64,000 nt of DNA from an uncultured Lachnospiraceae bacterium (lineage in GTDB: Bacteria > Bacillota > Clostridia > Lachnospirales > Lachnospiraceae): positions 62,001 through 126,000 of the forward strand of contig CATKXY010000004.1 in NCBI GenBank assembly GCA_949840915.1, given 5' to 3'. Under the pieces are notes generated by a model. That model was not told the origin of the DNA. It made no database searches and worked only from the letters and a program-made list of their open reading frames with translations. How positions within the stretch are numbered: position 1 is the stretch's first letter; each line of letters opens with the position of its first letter. Positions 45,654 through 54,718 of the stretch are shown here, in pieces. A program made the translations under genes and the position numbers.

Positions 45654-45909
45654 TTCAACGGATGTTGACAGCGGGAGACAGGGCGGATGCTGCAGACATT
45701 GGCAGAGCTTGGTACGTTTTCTTATCGTGCGGTTCGGAGAGCAGGGAGAAATGCGCAAGGATGCGCATTTCAGGCACTACGATGCATGGATGCATCTTAG
45801 TGCCGGCCCGTAGATTGCAGGATTCTATATCCGCACTGTTAGAAAACACCCAAGCTCCGGCGCAGACTGCAGAATCCGCCCTGTCTCCCGCTGTCTGCGC
45901 CGGTTGAAC
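45654..45909. repeat. Giant palindromic element, copy B (core inverted relative to A)
   Basis: A near-palindrome of about 255 bases ending two bases before the luxC stop codon. A perfect 22-base outer stem joins 45667-45688 and 45874-45895, followed by a mismatch and six more pairs (45690-45695 with 45867-45872). The 136-base core (45714-45849) is the reverse complement of core A, differing at about eight positions. Some differences fall in hairpin loops. The outer stem sequence is unrelated to that of copy A although it has the same length. It may also end luxC transcription, though no T run follows. Confidence 0.85.
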
Positions 45910-45911
45910 CG

Positions 45912-47114
45912 CTACTCGTTCTGCTCTATGTCTACCACGCGCACATATCTGCGCAGAGCGTATTCGCCGTCATGGGCCTCACCTATGAAGGTGTCCGACA
46001 TGCTCCCCGCCCGCATGATGCGCGTCAGGCCGCAGGCTGCCAGTATATCCGTGAGTCCGGCCCGCCTTTCCCCAGAGCAGATCAGTCCGGCAGTCTGCAG
46101 CATCCCTTTGTGCCTGCGAAGCTGTTCCATCAAGCGGCCCCGGGGCAGCCGCTTGACCAGGCAGTTCCCAAACAGATAAGAGCACTCTAATGCGCTGTCT
46201 TTCATAGCCGTAAGAGAGCAGCCGCGGCCGTACCACACCCGACGTCCTGTTTTGGAAGATTTTGCATCAAATATTTTGTCAAGCTCGTCGCTGTAGCGGC
46301 GCAGGGAGAGTTCTGCTCTTGTTCCCACCGTATCCTGCCCGGTTTGCGCATATTTGTCCGCAGCTCTCTGCAGATATGGCAGAAATTCCCGGCAAAAAGC
46401 GTAGAGATCATCCATATCCTCCGTGTCGATATAAATGACCTGGCAGGAGCTGCAGAGCAATTGCTTCGTTTTGACAATATGCTCCGCCAGCGCCTCCAAC
46501 TCCCGCTCCTTGTCCTCATAGCCTGACAGATAGGCAAAACCAAGCTTATGCCCCCACTCGATAAGCTTTGCTCCGGGAGCTGCAAGGCGGCGTACCGCCC
46601 GCACTGCCTCATCGCCGCCCCACACCACAATGCCGTCGCTCATATCCGCCATTCGCCGCATGGCCTCCACATCCTCCGAGGGAGTATCAAATACATACAG
46701 ATAGGGCGAAAGGCCCGGCTCTATCTTAAGCAGCTCCAGAAGGATTTCCACGGAGAGGCCCCTATCCGCCTGAGGAAGCTTCAAAATATTGACATTCCCC
46801 GTAAGCAGGCCCTCCAGAACACTGTATACGGGCAGACCGTCCATATTGCCCGCCGCAATGTGAAACAGGGTGCCCAGAGGCATGATCCGTGTCCGGATCC
46901 TTCCCTGAAACCCGCTTTGCTCCAAGGCTTTGCCGCCGAGCTCCGACTGTAATCTATACTCCAGATGCTCCCTCTTTAAAAGCGCTGCGGCCTGTTCAAT
47001 CTGCTCTCGCAGGTTCTCAGAGCCCAATAGTCCCGAGTCCGCCAGTTCACCGATCCGCTTGTCAAATCCTCCCGCAAGAATTTTGTCCCGAAGCACTGCC
47101 GCCGCAGCGATCAC
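45912..47114 (-). CDS. LuxC-like acyl-CoA/acyl-protein reductase
   Basis: A 400-residue member of the LuxC acyl-CoA reductase family, which reduces an activated acyl group to an aldehyde with NADPH. Motifs: PLGTLFHIAAGN near 79-90, EGLLTGNVNILKLP near 101, and the catalytic-cysteine region TKQLLCSSCQVIYID with C221 (the family's CSSP-type motif, here CSSC). It starts with GTG overlapping the luxE-like TGA, so the two are coupled. In luminous bacteria LuxC works with LuxE and LuxD. Here no luciferase genes are present and the pair ends the trp operon. Substrate unknown. Confidence 0.85.
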   Translation of the reverse strand: MIAAAAVLRDKILAGGFDKRIGELADSGLLGSENLREQIEQAAALLKREHLEYRLQSELGGKALEQSGFQGRIRTRIMPLGTLFHIAAGNMDGLPVYSVLEGLLTGNVNILKLPQADRGLSVEILLELLKIEPGLSPYLYVFDTPSEDVEAMRRMADMSDGIVVWGGDEAVRAVRRLAAPGAKLIEWGHKLGFAYLSGYEDKERELEALAEHIVKTKQLLCSSCQVIYIDTEDMDDLYAFCREFLPYLQRAADKYAQTGQDTVGTRAELSLRRYSDELDKIFDAKSSKTGRRVWYGRGCSLTAMKDSALECSYLFGNCLVKRLPRGRLMEQLRRHKGMLQTAGLICSGERRAGLTDILAACGLTRIMRAGSMSDTFIGEAHDGEYALRRYVRVVDIEQNE

Positions 47115-48322
47115 TGTCTCCGGCAGAAGTCTCTTCCCCGCTCTGGTCCTGTTGAGCCCGTTAGCAGCTCCGCCGCACCCGCCGCGCAGGTCTTAATATC
47201 CTTTAATCCCACTCTACCGATCACCTCCAGATAAGGCGCAGTCAATCCGCAGCCGCACTCGCTTCCCGGATGCAGTACACCCAGATCGTCCGTCATCACA
47301 CTGAGAACGGGCGTCGCTTTCACCATGGGCGTCAGGAGATTTACCAGCCCGGTCCGGCCCATGGGAAGCGGCTCCAGCGTATCTACATCTCTGATCAGTA
47401 CGCGGCTGTATACCGGAACATGGAAATGATGTCTCTCACAGTCACAATAGAGAATCGGATGTTCCACCGCTCCGAAAAACTCAATGATATTCTCCTCATC
47501 CACGTCCAATACCTTCTTTGCCAGCCGGTATAGTTCTTCCTTTTCCACCTGCTCTTTGTAAAACTGTTTCCAGCCGCCGCCAAGCATGATTTTGGAACCT
47601 TCCTTTAATTTAAGAGCAATGCCTCGTTCCTCCATCTGTCTGAGCAGGAAATAGGTATAGGACGGAAATCCCATAAAGCGTACCGGAAATGCAGCCCCAA
47701 AAGCATGGCCCGAAGAGTTCCTGCCTTGGGAGAATCTTTTGAGCGCACGGATGATTCCTTCCAGATCAGGTTCGTATCCGTGCCCGCTCTCATTGTATTT
47801 TAATGCGTAGGTGCGGCTGAGTGCAGGAGAAAACAGGGTAGCTCCAAACGCCGTCTTGGTCACGGCCGTCTGATTGCCTCTGTGCGGTTTGTAGCCCATC
47901 ACAATATAATGAGCGGGCCGCAGAGAAAACACGCCCCTCCAGCTTCCGATTTTAAGTACCATCTTCAGCCCGCACCACAGATCGCCAAATGCAAACCCGA
48001 TTCTGCTGACTCGCCCGCTGGTCCCCGAGGAGGTTGCCTGCAGAATCATCCTTCTCTCAGGAACGGAAAACAGTCTGCGCCGTTTAAAATTCACTGTGGG
48101 AATAAAGGGAAGTCTTCCAAGCTCCTCCGTCGTCTTAAGACTCCCCGGATGAAACCGGAAATGCCTGCACAGTCTGCGATAGGGCAGACAATTTTTATAT
48201 TGGAAGCGGCAGTTCTCCCTCATTGCCTGCACAAAGCACTCCTCCGTTCCCTCAATGTCAAAGGGATCCTTGGCAGAAAACAGTTTTTTTCGTTTTTCCA
48301 TAGGAAAGACTCTCCACAGCAT
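47111..48322 (-). CDS. LuxE-like acyl-protein synthetase
   Basis: A 403-residue member of the LuxE acyl-protein synthetase family, which activates a carboxylic acid with ATP and holds it on a cysteine before passing it to LuxC. The ATP-binding motif QATSSGTSGRVSRIG is near residue 92. The C-terminal ECGCGLTAPYLEVIGRVGLKDIKTC block ends with the probable acyl-carrying C379. The ATG at 48322 has AGGAG eight bases upstream inside trpA; an ATG at 48301 is an alternative. It overlaps trpA by 65 bases and luxC by three, so it is part of the trp transcript. Confidence 0.85.
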   Translation of the reverse strand: MLWRVFPMEKRKKLFSAKDPFDIEGTEECFVQAMRENCRFQYKNCLPYRRLCRHFRFHPGSLKTTEELGRLPFIPTVNFKRRRLFSVPERRMILQATSSGTSGRVSRIGFAFGDLWCGLKMVLKIGSWRGVFSLRPAHYIVMGYKPHRGNQTAVTKTAFGATLFSPALSRTYALKYNESGHGYEPDLEGIIRALKRFSQGRNSSGHAFGAAFPVRFMGFPSYTYFLLRQMEERGIALKLKEGSKIMLGGGWKQFYKEQVEKEELYRLAKKVLDVDEENIIEFFGAVEHPILYCDCERHHFHVPVYSRVLIRDVDTLEPLPMGRTGLVNLLTPMVKATPVLSVMTDDLGVLHPGSECGCGLTAPYLEVIGRVGLKDIKTCAAGAAELLTGSTGPERGRDFCRRQ

Positions 48323-49121
48323 TCTTCATACTCCTGACATATTCATAAATCTGCTGCCCCGCCTGTGCGCCGGACGCAGCAATGATTTTGACAATGGCGC
48401 TTCCTACGATGGCGCCGTCCGAAATGGCAGCCATTCTTTTTGCCTGTTCCGGTGTGCTGATACCGAAACCGATGGCACAGGGTGTGCCCGTCACCTGGCG
48501 GATGCTCCTCACAATGGCCTCCAGATCCGTGTTGATCTCATTTCTCACTCCTGTGACGCCCATGGAGCTCACCACATAGATGAATCCGTGCGCTTCCTTT
48601 GCAATGGACTGAATCCTCTCCTGCGAGGTGGGGGCGATCATGGAAATCACATGCACATTGCGGGCCGCCGCAGGCACTTGAACCTCCTCCCGCTCCTCAT
48701 AGGGCAGATCGGGAATGATCACCGCGCCTACACCCAATTCTTCACATTTTGAAAAGAACCGTTCATACCCATAATGAAAGATCGGATTTAAGTATGTCAT
48801 AAACGCCAGTGGAATCTCCGATCTCTCCCGCACCCTCCGTACAATGTCAAAGACACCGTCCGTGGTCATGCCGCCCTGCAGCGCACGGATATTGGCGTCC
48901 TGGATCACCGTGCCCTCCGCCGTCGGATCAGAGAAGGGAATGCCGATCTCGACCAAATCCGCTCCCGCCCGCTCCATCTCCAGAATAAACTCTACGGTGC
49001 TGTCCGCACCGGGATCTCCCGCCGTCAAAAATCCGATAAACGCCTTGTGACCGGATGCGGAAAACATCCGATCCACTGTGTTCTCTACACCTTTTTTCTG
49101 AATTATAGCTCTGTCAGTCAT
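48258..49121 (-). CDS. trpA: Tryptophan synthase alpha chain
   Basis: Cleaves indole-3-glycerol phosphate to indole, which is passed to TrpB. The 287-residue TIM barrel has the two catalytic acids in [21 protein letters not shown] and the phosphate loop near [11 protein letters not shown], plus the conserved [11 protein letters not shown] (usual LVSRxGVTG). It overlaps trpB by eight bases and the LuxE-like gene at its other end by 65 bases. About 20 residues longer than E. coli TrpA. Confidence 0.97.
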   Translation of the reverse strand: MTDRAIIQKKGVENTVDRMFSASGHKAFIGFLTAGDPGADSTVEFILEMERAGADLVEIGIPFSDPTAEGTVIQDANIRALQGGMTTDGVFDIVRRVRERSEIPLAFMTYLNPIFHYGYERFFSKCEELGVGAVIIPDLPYEEREEVQVPAAARNVHVISMIAPTSQERIQSIAKEAHGFIYVVSSMGVTGVRNEINTDLEAIVRSIRQVTGTPCAIGFGISTPEQAKRMAAISDGAIVGSAIVKIIAASGAQAGQQIYEYVRSMKNAVESLSYGKTKKTVFCQGSL

Positions 49122-50298
49122 GAATGTCTACCCCCCTGTATCTGGCGATGGCCGCCACGTCCTTGTCTCCCCGTCCCGACACACAGATGATGATGCTCTG
49201 GTCGGGACTGTAATTTTTTGCGGTCTTTATCACATGAGCCACCGCATGGGCGCTCTCGATGGCGCAGATGATGCCCTCCGTGCGCGCCAGATACTCGAAT
49301 GCCTCCACCGCCTCATCGTCGGTGACAGGCACATACTGCGCCCTGCCGGTGTCATGAAGATTGGCATGCTCCGGTCCGATGCCGGGATAATCCAGCCCTG
49401 CGGATATGGAATAGACCGGTGCGATCTGGCCGTTCTGATCCTGGCAGAAATAGGATTTCATACCATGGAACACTCCCAATGTCCCCGTGGCGATGGTTGC
49501 CGCCGTAAACGCTGTGTCCACACCTTTGCCTGCGGCCTCGCAGCCTATGAGCTCCACACCTTCGTCCGGGATAAAATGATAGAACGCACCCATGGCATTG
49601 CTGCCGCCTCCCACACAGGCCACCACCGCCGCAGGAAGCTTTCCTTCCGCCTCCAGTATCTGCGCTTTTGCCTCACTGCCGATAACGCTCTGAAAATCCC
49701 GCACGATCATGGGAAACGGATGAGGACCCATGACCGAACCCAGACAATAATGCGTGTCGTCCACACGATTGCTCCACTCTCTCATCGTCTCGTTCACCGC
49801 ATCCTTCAGCGTCTGCGTTCCGCTCAGTACGGGATGGACCTTTGCGCCCAGAAGCTCCATGCGGTATACATTCAGCGCCTGTCTGTCCGTGTCTTCTTTG
49901 CCCATAAAGATCTCGCATTCCATGCCCAGAAGCGCAGCAGCCGTGGCCGTGGCCACCCCGTGCTGTCCCGCCCCGGTCTCTGCGATCAGTCTGGTCTTGC
50001 CCATCTTTTTGGCCAGAAGCGCCTGCCCCAGCACATTGTTGATCTTGTGGGAGCCGGTGTGGTTCAAATCCTCACGCTTCAGATAGATTCTGGCCCCTCC
50101 CAGATCCTTTGTCATCTTCTCCGCGTAATAAAGCAGTGAAGGCCTGCCCGCATATTCATTCAAAAGCCTGTTGAGCTCTGCCGTAAAACCGGGATCTTTT
50201 CTGTACTGCTCGTAGGCTTCCTCCAGACGCAGCAGCTCATTCATCAAAGTCTCCGATATATACTGCCCGCCGTGTATTCCGTAACGTCCTTTGCTCAT
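49114..50298 (-). CDS. trpB: Tryptophan synthase beta chain
   Basis: PLP enzyme that condenses indole with serine. The 394-residue product begins with [13 protein letters not shown], has the PLP lysine in [14 protein letters not shown] near residue 84 and [13 protein letters not shown], and ends with the GGGSNAMG phosphate loop followed by VSGRGDKD. The ATG at 50298 follows AAAGGA by eight bases. An ATG three codons earlier abuts that signal. It overlaps trpC slightly. No trpF lies between trpC and trpB. Confidence 0.97.
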   Translation of the reverse strand: MSKGRYGIHGGQYISETLMNELLRLEEAYEQYRKDPGFTAELNRLLNEYAGRPSLLYYAEKMTKDLGGARIYLKREDLNHTGSHKINNVLGQALLAKKMGKTRLIAETGAGQHGVATATAAALLGMECEIFMGKEDTDRQALNVYRMELLGAKVHPVLSGTQTLKDAVNETMREWSNRVDDTHYCLGSVMGPHPFPMIVRDFQSVIGSEAKAQILEAEGKLPAAVVACVGGGSNAMGAFYHFIPDEGVELIGCEAAGKGVDTAFTAATIATGTLGVFHGMKSYFCQDQNGQIAPVYSISAGLDYPGIGPEHANLHDTGRAQYVPVTDDEAVEAFEYLARTEGIICAIESAHAVAHVIKTAKNYSPDQSIIICVSGRGDKDVAAIARYRGVDIHD

Positions 50299-50303
50299 CT
50301 GTC

Positions 50304-51125
50304 TCATCCTTTCTGATTCTGTTTCATATTTGTTTCCCGGCCTCTGAGCTCCCGAAGCATCCCCGCTTTGTCACTGCTTCGCATAAAGGTCTCTCCGATC
50401 AACGCTCCGTCAATTCTGTGCCGCTCCAGTCTCTCGATATCCGATCTGGTCCTCATACCGCTCTCGGACACAAACAGGATCCCGGGCGGCGCCAGAGCGC
50501 GAAGCCTCACGGAATTGTCGATATCCACGGTAAAGTTTCTCAAATCGCGGTTATTGACCCCCAGGATCTCTGCGCCGCTTCGCAGAGCCATCTCCACTTC
50601 CCTCTCGTCATGGGCCTCCACCAGGGCGGACAGTCCCAGCTCTTCCGCGATCGCTCTGTACTCGGAAAGCTGTGCGGGGGACAGGATGGCGCAGATCAAG
50701 AGCACCGCGTCCGCACCCAGCTCCTTCGCCTGATAAATCATGTATTCATCCACCGTAAAATCCTTGCGCAGAAGGGGCAGTCCCACCCTCCCGCGAATCT
50801 GCGCCAGACAGGTATCGCTGCCTTGGAAATAATAGGGCTCCGTCAGCACGGAAACCGCATCGGCTCCCGCCCGCTCGTACTCCCCGGCAATCTCCAGATA
50901 GGGAAAATGCTCCGCGATGATCCCTTTTGAGGGCGAGGCTTTCTTGATCTCGCAGATAAAGCTGATCCCCTCTTTTGACAGCGCTTCCTGAAACGGAAAG
51001 GGCTGTTCTGCATTCCTGTGTCTCGGCAGCTCCCTGATCCGGGCTTTCAGCTCCGTAAGGGGCATCCGCCTCTTCTCAGCCTCCATGCGCTGAATCGTTT
51101 TTCCTGCAATCTCCTCTAAAATCAT
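50304..51125 (-). CDS. trpC: Indole-3-glycerol-phosphate synthase
   Basis: Closes the indole ring in tryptophan synthesis. The 273-residue TIM barrel has [15 protein letters not shown] near 55, [39 protein letters not shown] and [14 protein letters not shown], all TrpC motifs. It is a single-function enzyme; no TrpF domain is fused to it. The ATG follows AGGAG. The downstream gene is trpB, leaving the trpF step unaccounted for in this operon. Confidence 0.97.
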   Translation of the reverse strand: MILEEIAGKTIQRMEAEKRRMPLTELKARIRELPRHRNAEQPFPFQEALSKEGISFICEIKKASPSKGIIAEHFPYLEIAGEYERAGADAVSVLTEPYYFQGSDTCLAQIRGRVGLPLLRKDFTVDEYMIYQAKELGADAVLLICAILSPAQLSEYRAIAEELGLSALVEAHDEREVEMALRSGAEILGVNNRDLRNFTVDIDNSVRLRALAPPGILFVSESGMRTRSDIERLERHRIDGALIGETFMRSSDKAGMLRELRGRETNMKQNQKG

Positions 51126-51171
51126 ATACGCTCCTCATATATTCTCATAGGTTTCGTCTGTTCGGACGGTT

Positions 51172-52779
51172 TTACTGATTGGTCAATATTATGAATTTCT
51201 CTAACTGTGCCATAGCTTTTCCGCTGTCAACAGTCTCCGCTGCCAGTTTCACACCCTCTGCGAGACTCGCGCTTTTGCCTGCCACATAGAGAGCGGCGCC
51301 TGCGTTCAACAGTACCGTATCTCTCTTCGGACCCTGCTTGCCGCTAAGGATCTCCCTTGTGATATATGCATTTTCCTCAGGGGTTCCTCCCCTCAGATCC
51401 TCCATGGTGCAGCGTGAAAAGCCCAGCTCCTCCGGGATGACGTCATATCTCTTAAGACTGCCGCTCTCCAGCTCGCAGACGCTTGTCACTCCCGCAGTGG
51501 AAATTTCATCCAGCTTCTCCTGTCCGTACACCACCATTCCCTTCTTGATGCCAAGCCTGCCAAGCACCTGCGCCATAGGCTCTAACAGCGCCTCCTCATA
51601 AACCCCCAGCACGATATAGGAAGGGCAGGCGGGATTCGTAAGCGGACCCAGAATATTGAACACCGTGCGGATTCCCAGCTCCCTGCGGATGGGTCCCACA
51701 TGTCTCATGGCCGTGTGATACTTCTGGGCAAACAGGAAACAGAGGCCGATATTCTCTACGATCTCCCTGCTCTTACCCGGCTCTATATTGATATTCACCC
51801 CCAACGCCTCCAGACAGTCTGCCGCGCCCGATCTGGAGCTGGCCGCGCGATTGCCGTGCTTTGCCACCGGCACGCCCGCAGCGGAGACGATCATGGCTGC
51901 AGTGGTGGAGATATTGAAGGAATTGGAACCGTCTCCGCCCGTTCCCACGATCTCGAGCGTCTCCACATCAGCGTTTAATTTCAGCGCATGGGCCCGCATC
52001 TCCTCCGCGGAGCCCGTAATCTCTTCTATGGTTTCCCCTTTCATGGAAAGTGCGGTGAGATAAGCGCTTCTCTGCACCACCGAAGCCTGACCTCTCATGA
52101 TCTCGTCCATGACCGTTCTCGCCGTCTCATAGCCGATATCCTCCTTGCGGGTCAGCCGGACAATAGCACTCTGAATCATCTGTCTGTTTCCCGTCCGTTC
52201 TTCCGGTTTCTGCCGTCCCAGCAGAAAATTCTCCATGATCCGTCTGCCGTCCGGCGTCAGCACGGACTCCGGGTGAAACTGTACGCCATAAACGGGGTAT
52301 TCGGTGTGTTCCACCGCCATGATCTCCCCGTCCTCCGCCCTGGCTGTGATTCTCAGACAGGCAGGCATCGTGTCAGGATCTGCCGCAAGAGAGTGATATC
52401 TGGCCGTCATAAGCTCGCGCTGCATGCCGCGGAACAAGACGCTGCCATTGTCCAGAAGCGTCACAGACTGTTTGCCATGCATCAGTTGTTTTGCATAAAT
52501 AATCCGGGCCCCGAAAACCTCACAGACCGCCTGATGCCCCAGACAGATGCCTAGCACAGGAATCCTTCCCCCGAAATATCTCAGAATCTCCTCGCAAATA
52601 CCCGCATCCGCCGGTCTTCCCGGACCGGGTGAGAGAATGATGTGACTGGGGCTCAACGCCTCAATCTCCGCCACAGTCAGCTCATCATTTCTGACCACTC
52701 TCACATCCGGAATGACAGAAGCCGCCAACTGATACACATTATAAGAAAAGCTGTCATAATTATCGATTAAAAGTACCAT
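51172..52779 (-). CDS. trpGD: Fused anthranilate synthase glutaminase / anthranilate phosphoribosyltransferase
   Basis: A 535-residue bifunctional protein. Residues 1-190 are the TrpG glutamine amidotransferase with LLIDNYDSFSYN, the nucleophile in GICLGHQAVCE and the YGVQFHPESVLTPDG histidine region. Residues 200-535 are TrpD with GTGGDGSNSFNIST, AKHGNRAASSRSGAADCLEALG and NILGPLTNPA. TrpG supplies ammonia to TrpE; TrpD adds ribose 5-phosphate from PRPP (made by Prs) to anthranilate. Such trpGD fusions occur in several lineages. It follows trpE by 18 bases. Confidence 0.97.
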   Translation of the reverse strand: MVLLIDNYDSFSYNVYQLAASVIPDVRVVRNDELTVAEIEALSPSHIILSPGPGRPADAGICEEILRYFGGRIPVLGICLGHQAVCEVFGARIIYAKQLMHGKQSVTLLDNGSVLFRGMQRELMTARYHSLAADPDTMPACLRITARAEDGEIMAVEHTEYPVYGVQFHPESVLTPDGRRIMENFLLGRQKPEERTGNRQMIQSAIVRLTRKEDIGYETARTVMDEIMRGQASVVQRSAYLTALSMKGETIEEITGSAEEMRAHALKLNADVETLEIVGTGGDGSNSFNISTTAAMIVSAAGVPVAKHGNRAASSRSGAADCLEALGVNINIEPGKSREIVENIGLCFLFAQKYHTAMRHVGPIRRELGIRTVFNILGPLTNPACPSYIVLGVYEEALLEPMAQVLGRLGIKKGMVVYGQEKLDEISTAGVTSVCELESGSLKRYDVIPEELGFSRCTMEDLRGGTPEENAYITREILSGKQGPKRDTVLLNAGAALYVAGKSASLAEGVKLAAETVDSGKAMAQLEKFIILTNQ

Positions 52780-52797
52780 AATTTTCTCCCTTCCGCA

Positions 52798-54270
52798 TTA
52801 TAAGAATTCCTCCGCCCGTTCGATGGCTCTTCTCACCGCCGCAGCCTTCTGAATACATTCTCTGTATTCCGCCTCAGGCACGCTGTCAGCCACGATACCC
52901 GCCCCGGAGCGGATAAACACCTTACCGTTCCTGGAATAAGCAAGTCTGATGGCGATGCATACATCAAGATTCCCGGTAAAGGATAGATATCCCACAGCGC
53001 CTCCGTAGATCCCTCTCCTGCTGTTTTCCAGCTCATTTATGATCTCGCAGGCCCGAAGCTTGGGAGCGCCCGAGAGCGTCCCTGCCGGCAGGACGGCATC
53101 CACCGCGTCCAGCGCATCCTTATCTGACCCGAGCCGTCCGCTCACAGCGGAACCGATATGCATCACATGAGAATAACGCTCCACGGACATATACTTCTCC
53201 ACGATCACCGTCCCGACCTCACTGATCCTGCCGATATCATTTCTTCCCAGATCCACCAGCATATTGTGCTCCGCCAGCTCTTTCTCATCCGAGAGAAGCT
53301 CCCGTTCCAGCTCTGCGTCCTCCTCGGGGGACTGTCCTCTGGGTCTGGTTCCTGCCAGCGGGAAAGTGTGAAGCTGCCCCTCCTCCAGCTTTACCAGCGT
53401 CTCGGGACTTGCCCCGGCCAGCTCTCCGTCCGTGCCCGAGAAATAAAACATATAAGGCGAAGGGTTCTCTGTGCGCAGCACTCGGTAGGCATCCAAAAGA
53501 CTTCCCTCCATCTCTGCCTCCAGTCTGTTGGACAACACCACCTGAAAGAGATCCCCCTCCCTGATATATTGCTTGCCACGCTCCACCATCCGGCAATAGG
53601 CCGCCTCGTCAAACAACGGTTTAAAATCACTTCTGATCCGCAGCGGCACATGTGGCGCTTTCTCTCCCTTTTGCAAAAGCTGCTCCATACCCGCCAGCTC
53701 CGCTGCCGCCCTGTTGTAATTCGTCTCCAGTTCATCCGTTCGGACATTTATAATCAAAATAATCTTCTGCCTGTAGTTGTCGAAAGCAATCACCTTTTGG
53801 AACAGCATCAGATTCACATCGGCAAAGCCCTCCTCATCCTCCGCGTCCAATTTCAGAGAAGGCTCGCTGTATTTGATATAATCATAGGAAAAATATCCCA
53901 CCAGACCTCCGGTAAAAGAAGGCAGCCCCGCAATTACAGGACTCTTGTTTTCCGAGAGCACATCCCTGATCAGCTTTCTCACATCCTCACCGGTGGTCCT
54001 GGACGCCATGGGCGACTTTACGGTGCTGACGCCGTCGCGGCAGGTGATCTCCAGCACAGGATCATATCCCAGAAAGGAATAGCGTCCCCATCGCTTATCG
54101 GCCTCCGCGCTTTCCAGCAGATACACATGTCCGCTGACCTTCTTCAAAACCTGCAGCGTCTCGATAGCCGTGGTATGATCCGCGTAGAGCTCGCAGCTTA
54201 TAGGAATCACACCATATGCTCCCTCGGCGGCCAGCGCTTTACATTCCTCCAGACCCGGCATCACTCTCAT
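52798..54270 (-). CDS. trpE: Anthranilate synthase component I
   Basis: Makes anthranilate from chorismate, with ammonia from TrpG. The 490-residue protein has the tryptophan feedback motif LLESAE near residue 52. The chorismate-binding core (about 215-485) contains [60 protein letters not shown] and [11 protein letters not shown]. The ATG at 54270 follows AAGGAGG. It is the first gene behind a tryptophan T-box leader. The LLES motif suggests the enzyme is feedback-inhibited as well. Confidence 0.97.
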   Translation of the reverse strand: MRVMPGLEECKALAAEGAYGVIPISCELYADHTTAIETLQVLKKVSGHVYLLESAEADKRWGRYSFLGYDPVLEITCRDGVSTVKSPMASRTTGEDVRKLIRDVLSENKSPVIAGLPSFTGGLVGYFSYDYIKYSEPSLKLDAEDEEGFADVNLMLFQKVIAFDNYRQKIILIINVRTDELETNYNRAAAELAGMEQLLQKGEKAPHVPLRIRSDFKPLFDEAAYCRMVERGKQYIREGDLFQVVLSNRLEAEMEGSLLDAYRVLRTENPSPYMFYFSGTDGELAGASPETLVKLEEGQLHTFPLAGTRPRGQSPEEDAELERELLSDEKELAEHNMLVDLGRNDIGRISEVGTVIVEKYMSVERYSHVMHIGSAVSGRLGSDKDALDAVDAVLPAGTLSGAPKLRACEIINELENSRRGIYGGAVGYLSFTGNLDVCIAIRLAYSRNGKVFIRSGAGIVADSVPEAEYRECIQKAAAVRRAIERAEEFL

Positions 54271-54338
54271 ACTCTTCTTCCTCCTTTTCCGAAAATATTT
54301 TTACATCCCGGCAGAATACTCCGGTTTTCAGGACAAAT

Positions 54339-54680
54339 AAAAAACGCCCCTGACAGATCGATCTGACGATCTGTCAAGGACGGGTTATACCAATACCTAA
54401 TATCTGCCCGCGGTGCCACCTTGCTTTACGATTTCTCGTACTCTCACCGGATACCAACATATCCTTGACCTCTCACGCGGGTCCGACGTCGCAGGATACT
54501 CGGAATCATCTGCTCTGTGCCTGAATTCAATCCCGGCCCGTCCGCATCCGACTCTTTTCATTGCGCCCTCCGTGGTCCATTTAACAGTCTGCATCTCTGA
54601 CCTTTCTCAGCCTCCGGTCTCTCTGTAAGCGCATGAAATGTTTTTATCTCCACATCTATGGTTTATCCGCATATTTATTT
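54339..54680 (-). promoter_or_regulatory. Tryptophan T-box leader with terminator, upstream of trpE
   Basis: Read on the minus strand, stem I shows AGAGAG and GGCTGAGAAAGG features. A specifier loop presents UGG (tryptophan) at 54579-54577. The T-box sequence AAGGTGGCACCGCGG is near 54422-54408. A terminator with a perfect 10-base stem (54351-54360 with 54367-54376) is followed by six T (54344-54339). Uncharged tRNA-Trp should switch on the whole trp operon and, with it, the LuxE/LuxC-like genes. This fills the 448-base gap. Confidence 0.93.
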
Positions 54681-54686
54681 TTCTAT

Positions 54687-54715
54687 ATCCTAACTCTCCC
54701 TTCCGAGAATGTCAA
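54687..54715 (-). promoter_or_regulatory. Promoter of the trp T-box transcript
   Basis: TTGACA (54715-54710), a 17-base spacer and TAGGAT (54692-54687), three bases after the stop codon of the upstream secreted-protein gene. Confidence 0.75.
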
Positions 54716-54718
54716 GCA

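Noticed and set aside
45372..45849. Insertion sequence with a transposase
   Set aside because: No open frame of meaningful length or transposase motif lies in or between the palindromes, and no target-site duplication is evident.
45912..48322. Bioluminescence operon
   Set aside because: Only LuxC- and LuxE-like genes are present; there is no luciferase, LuxD or regulator.
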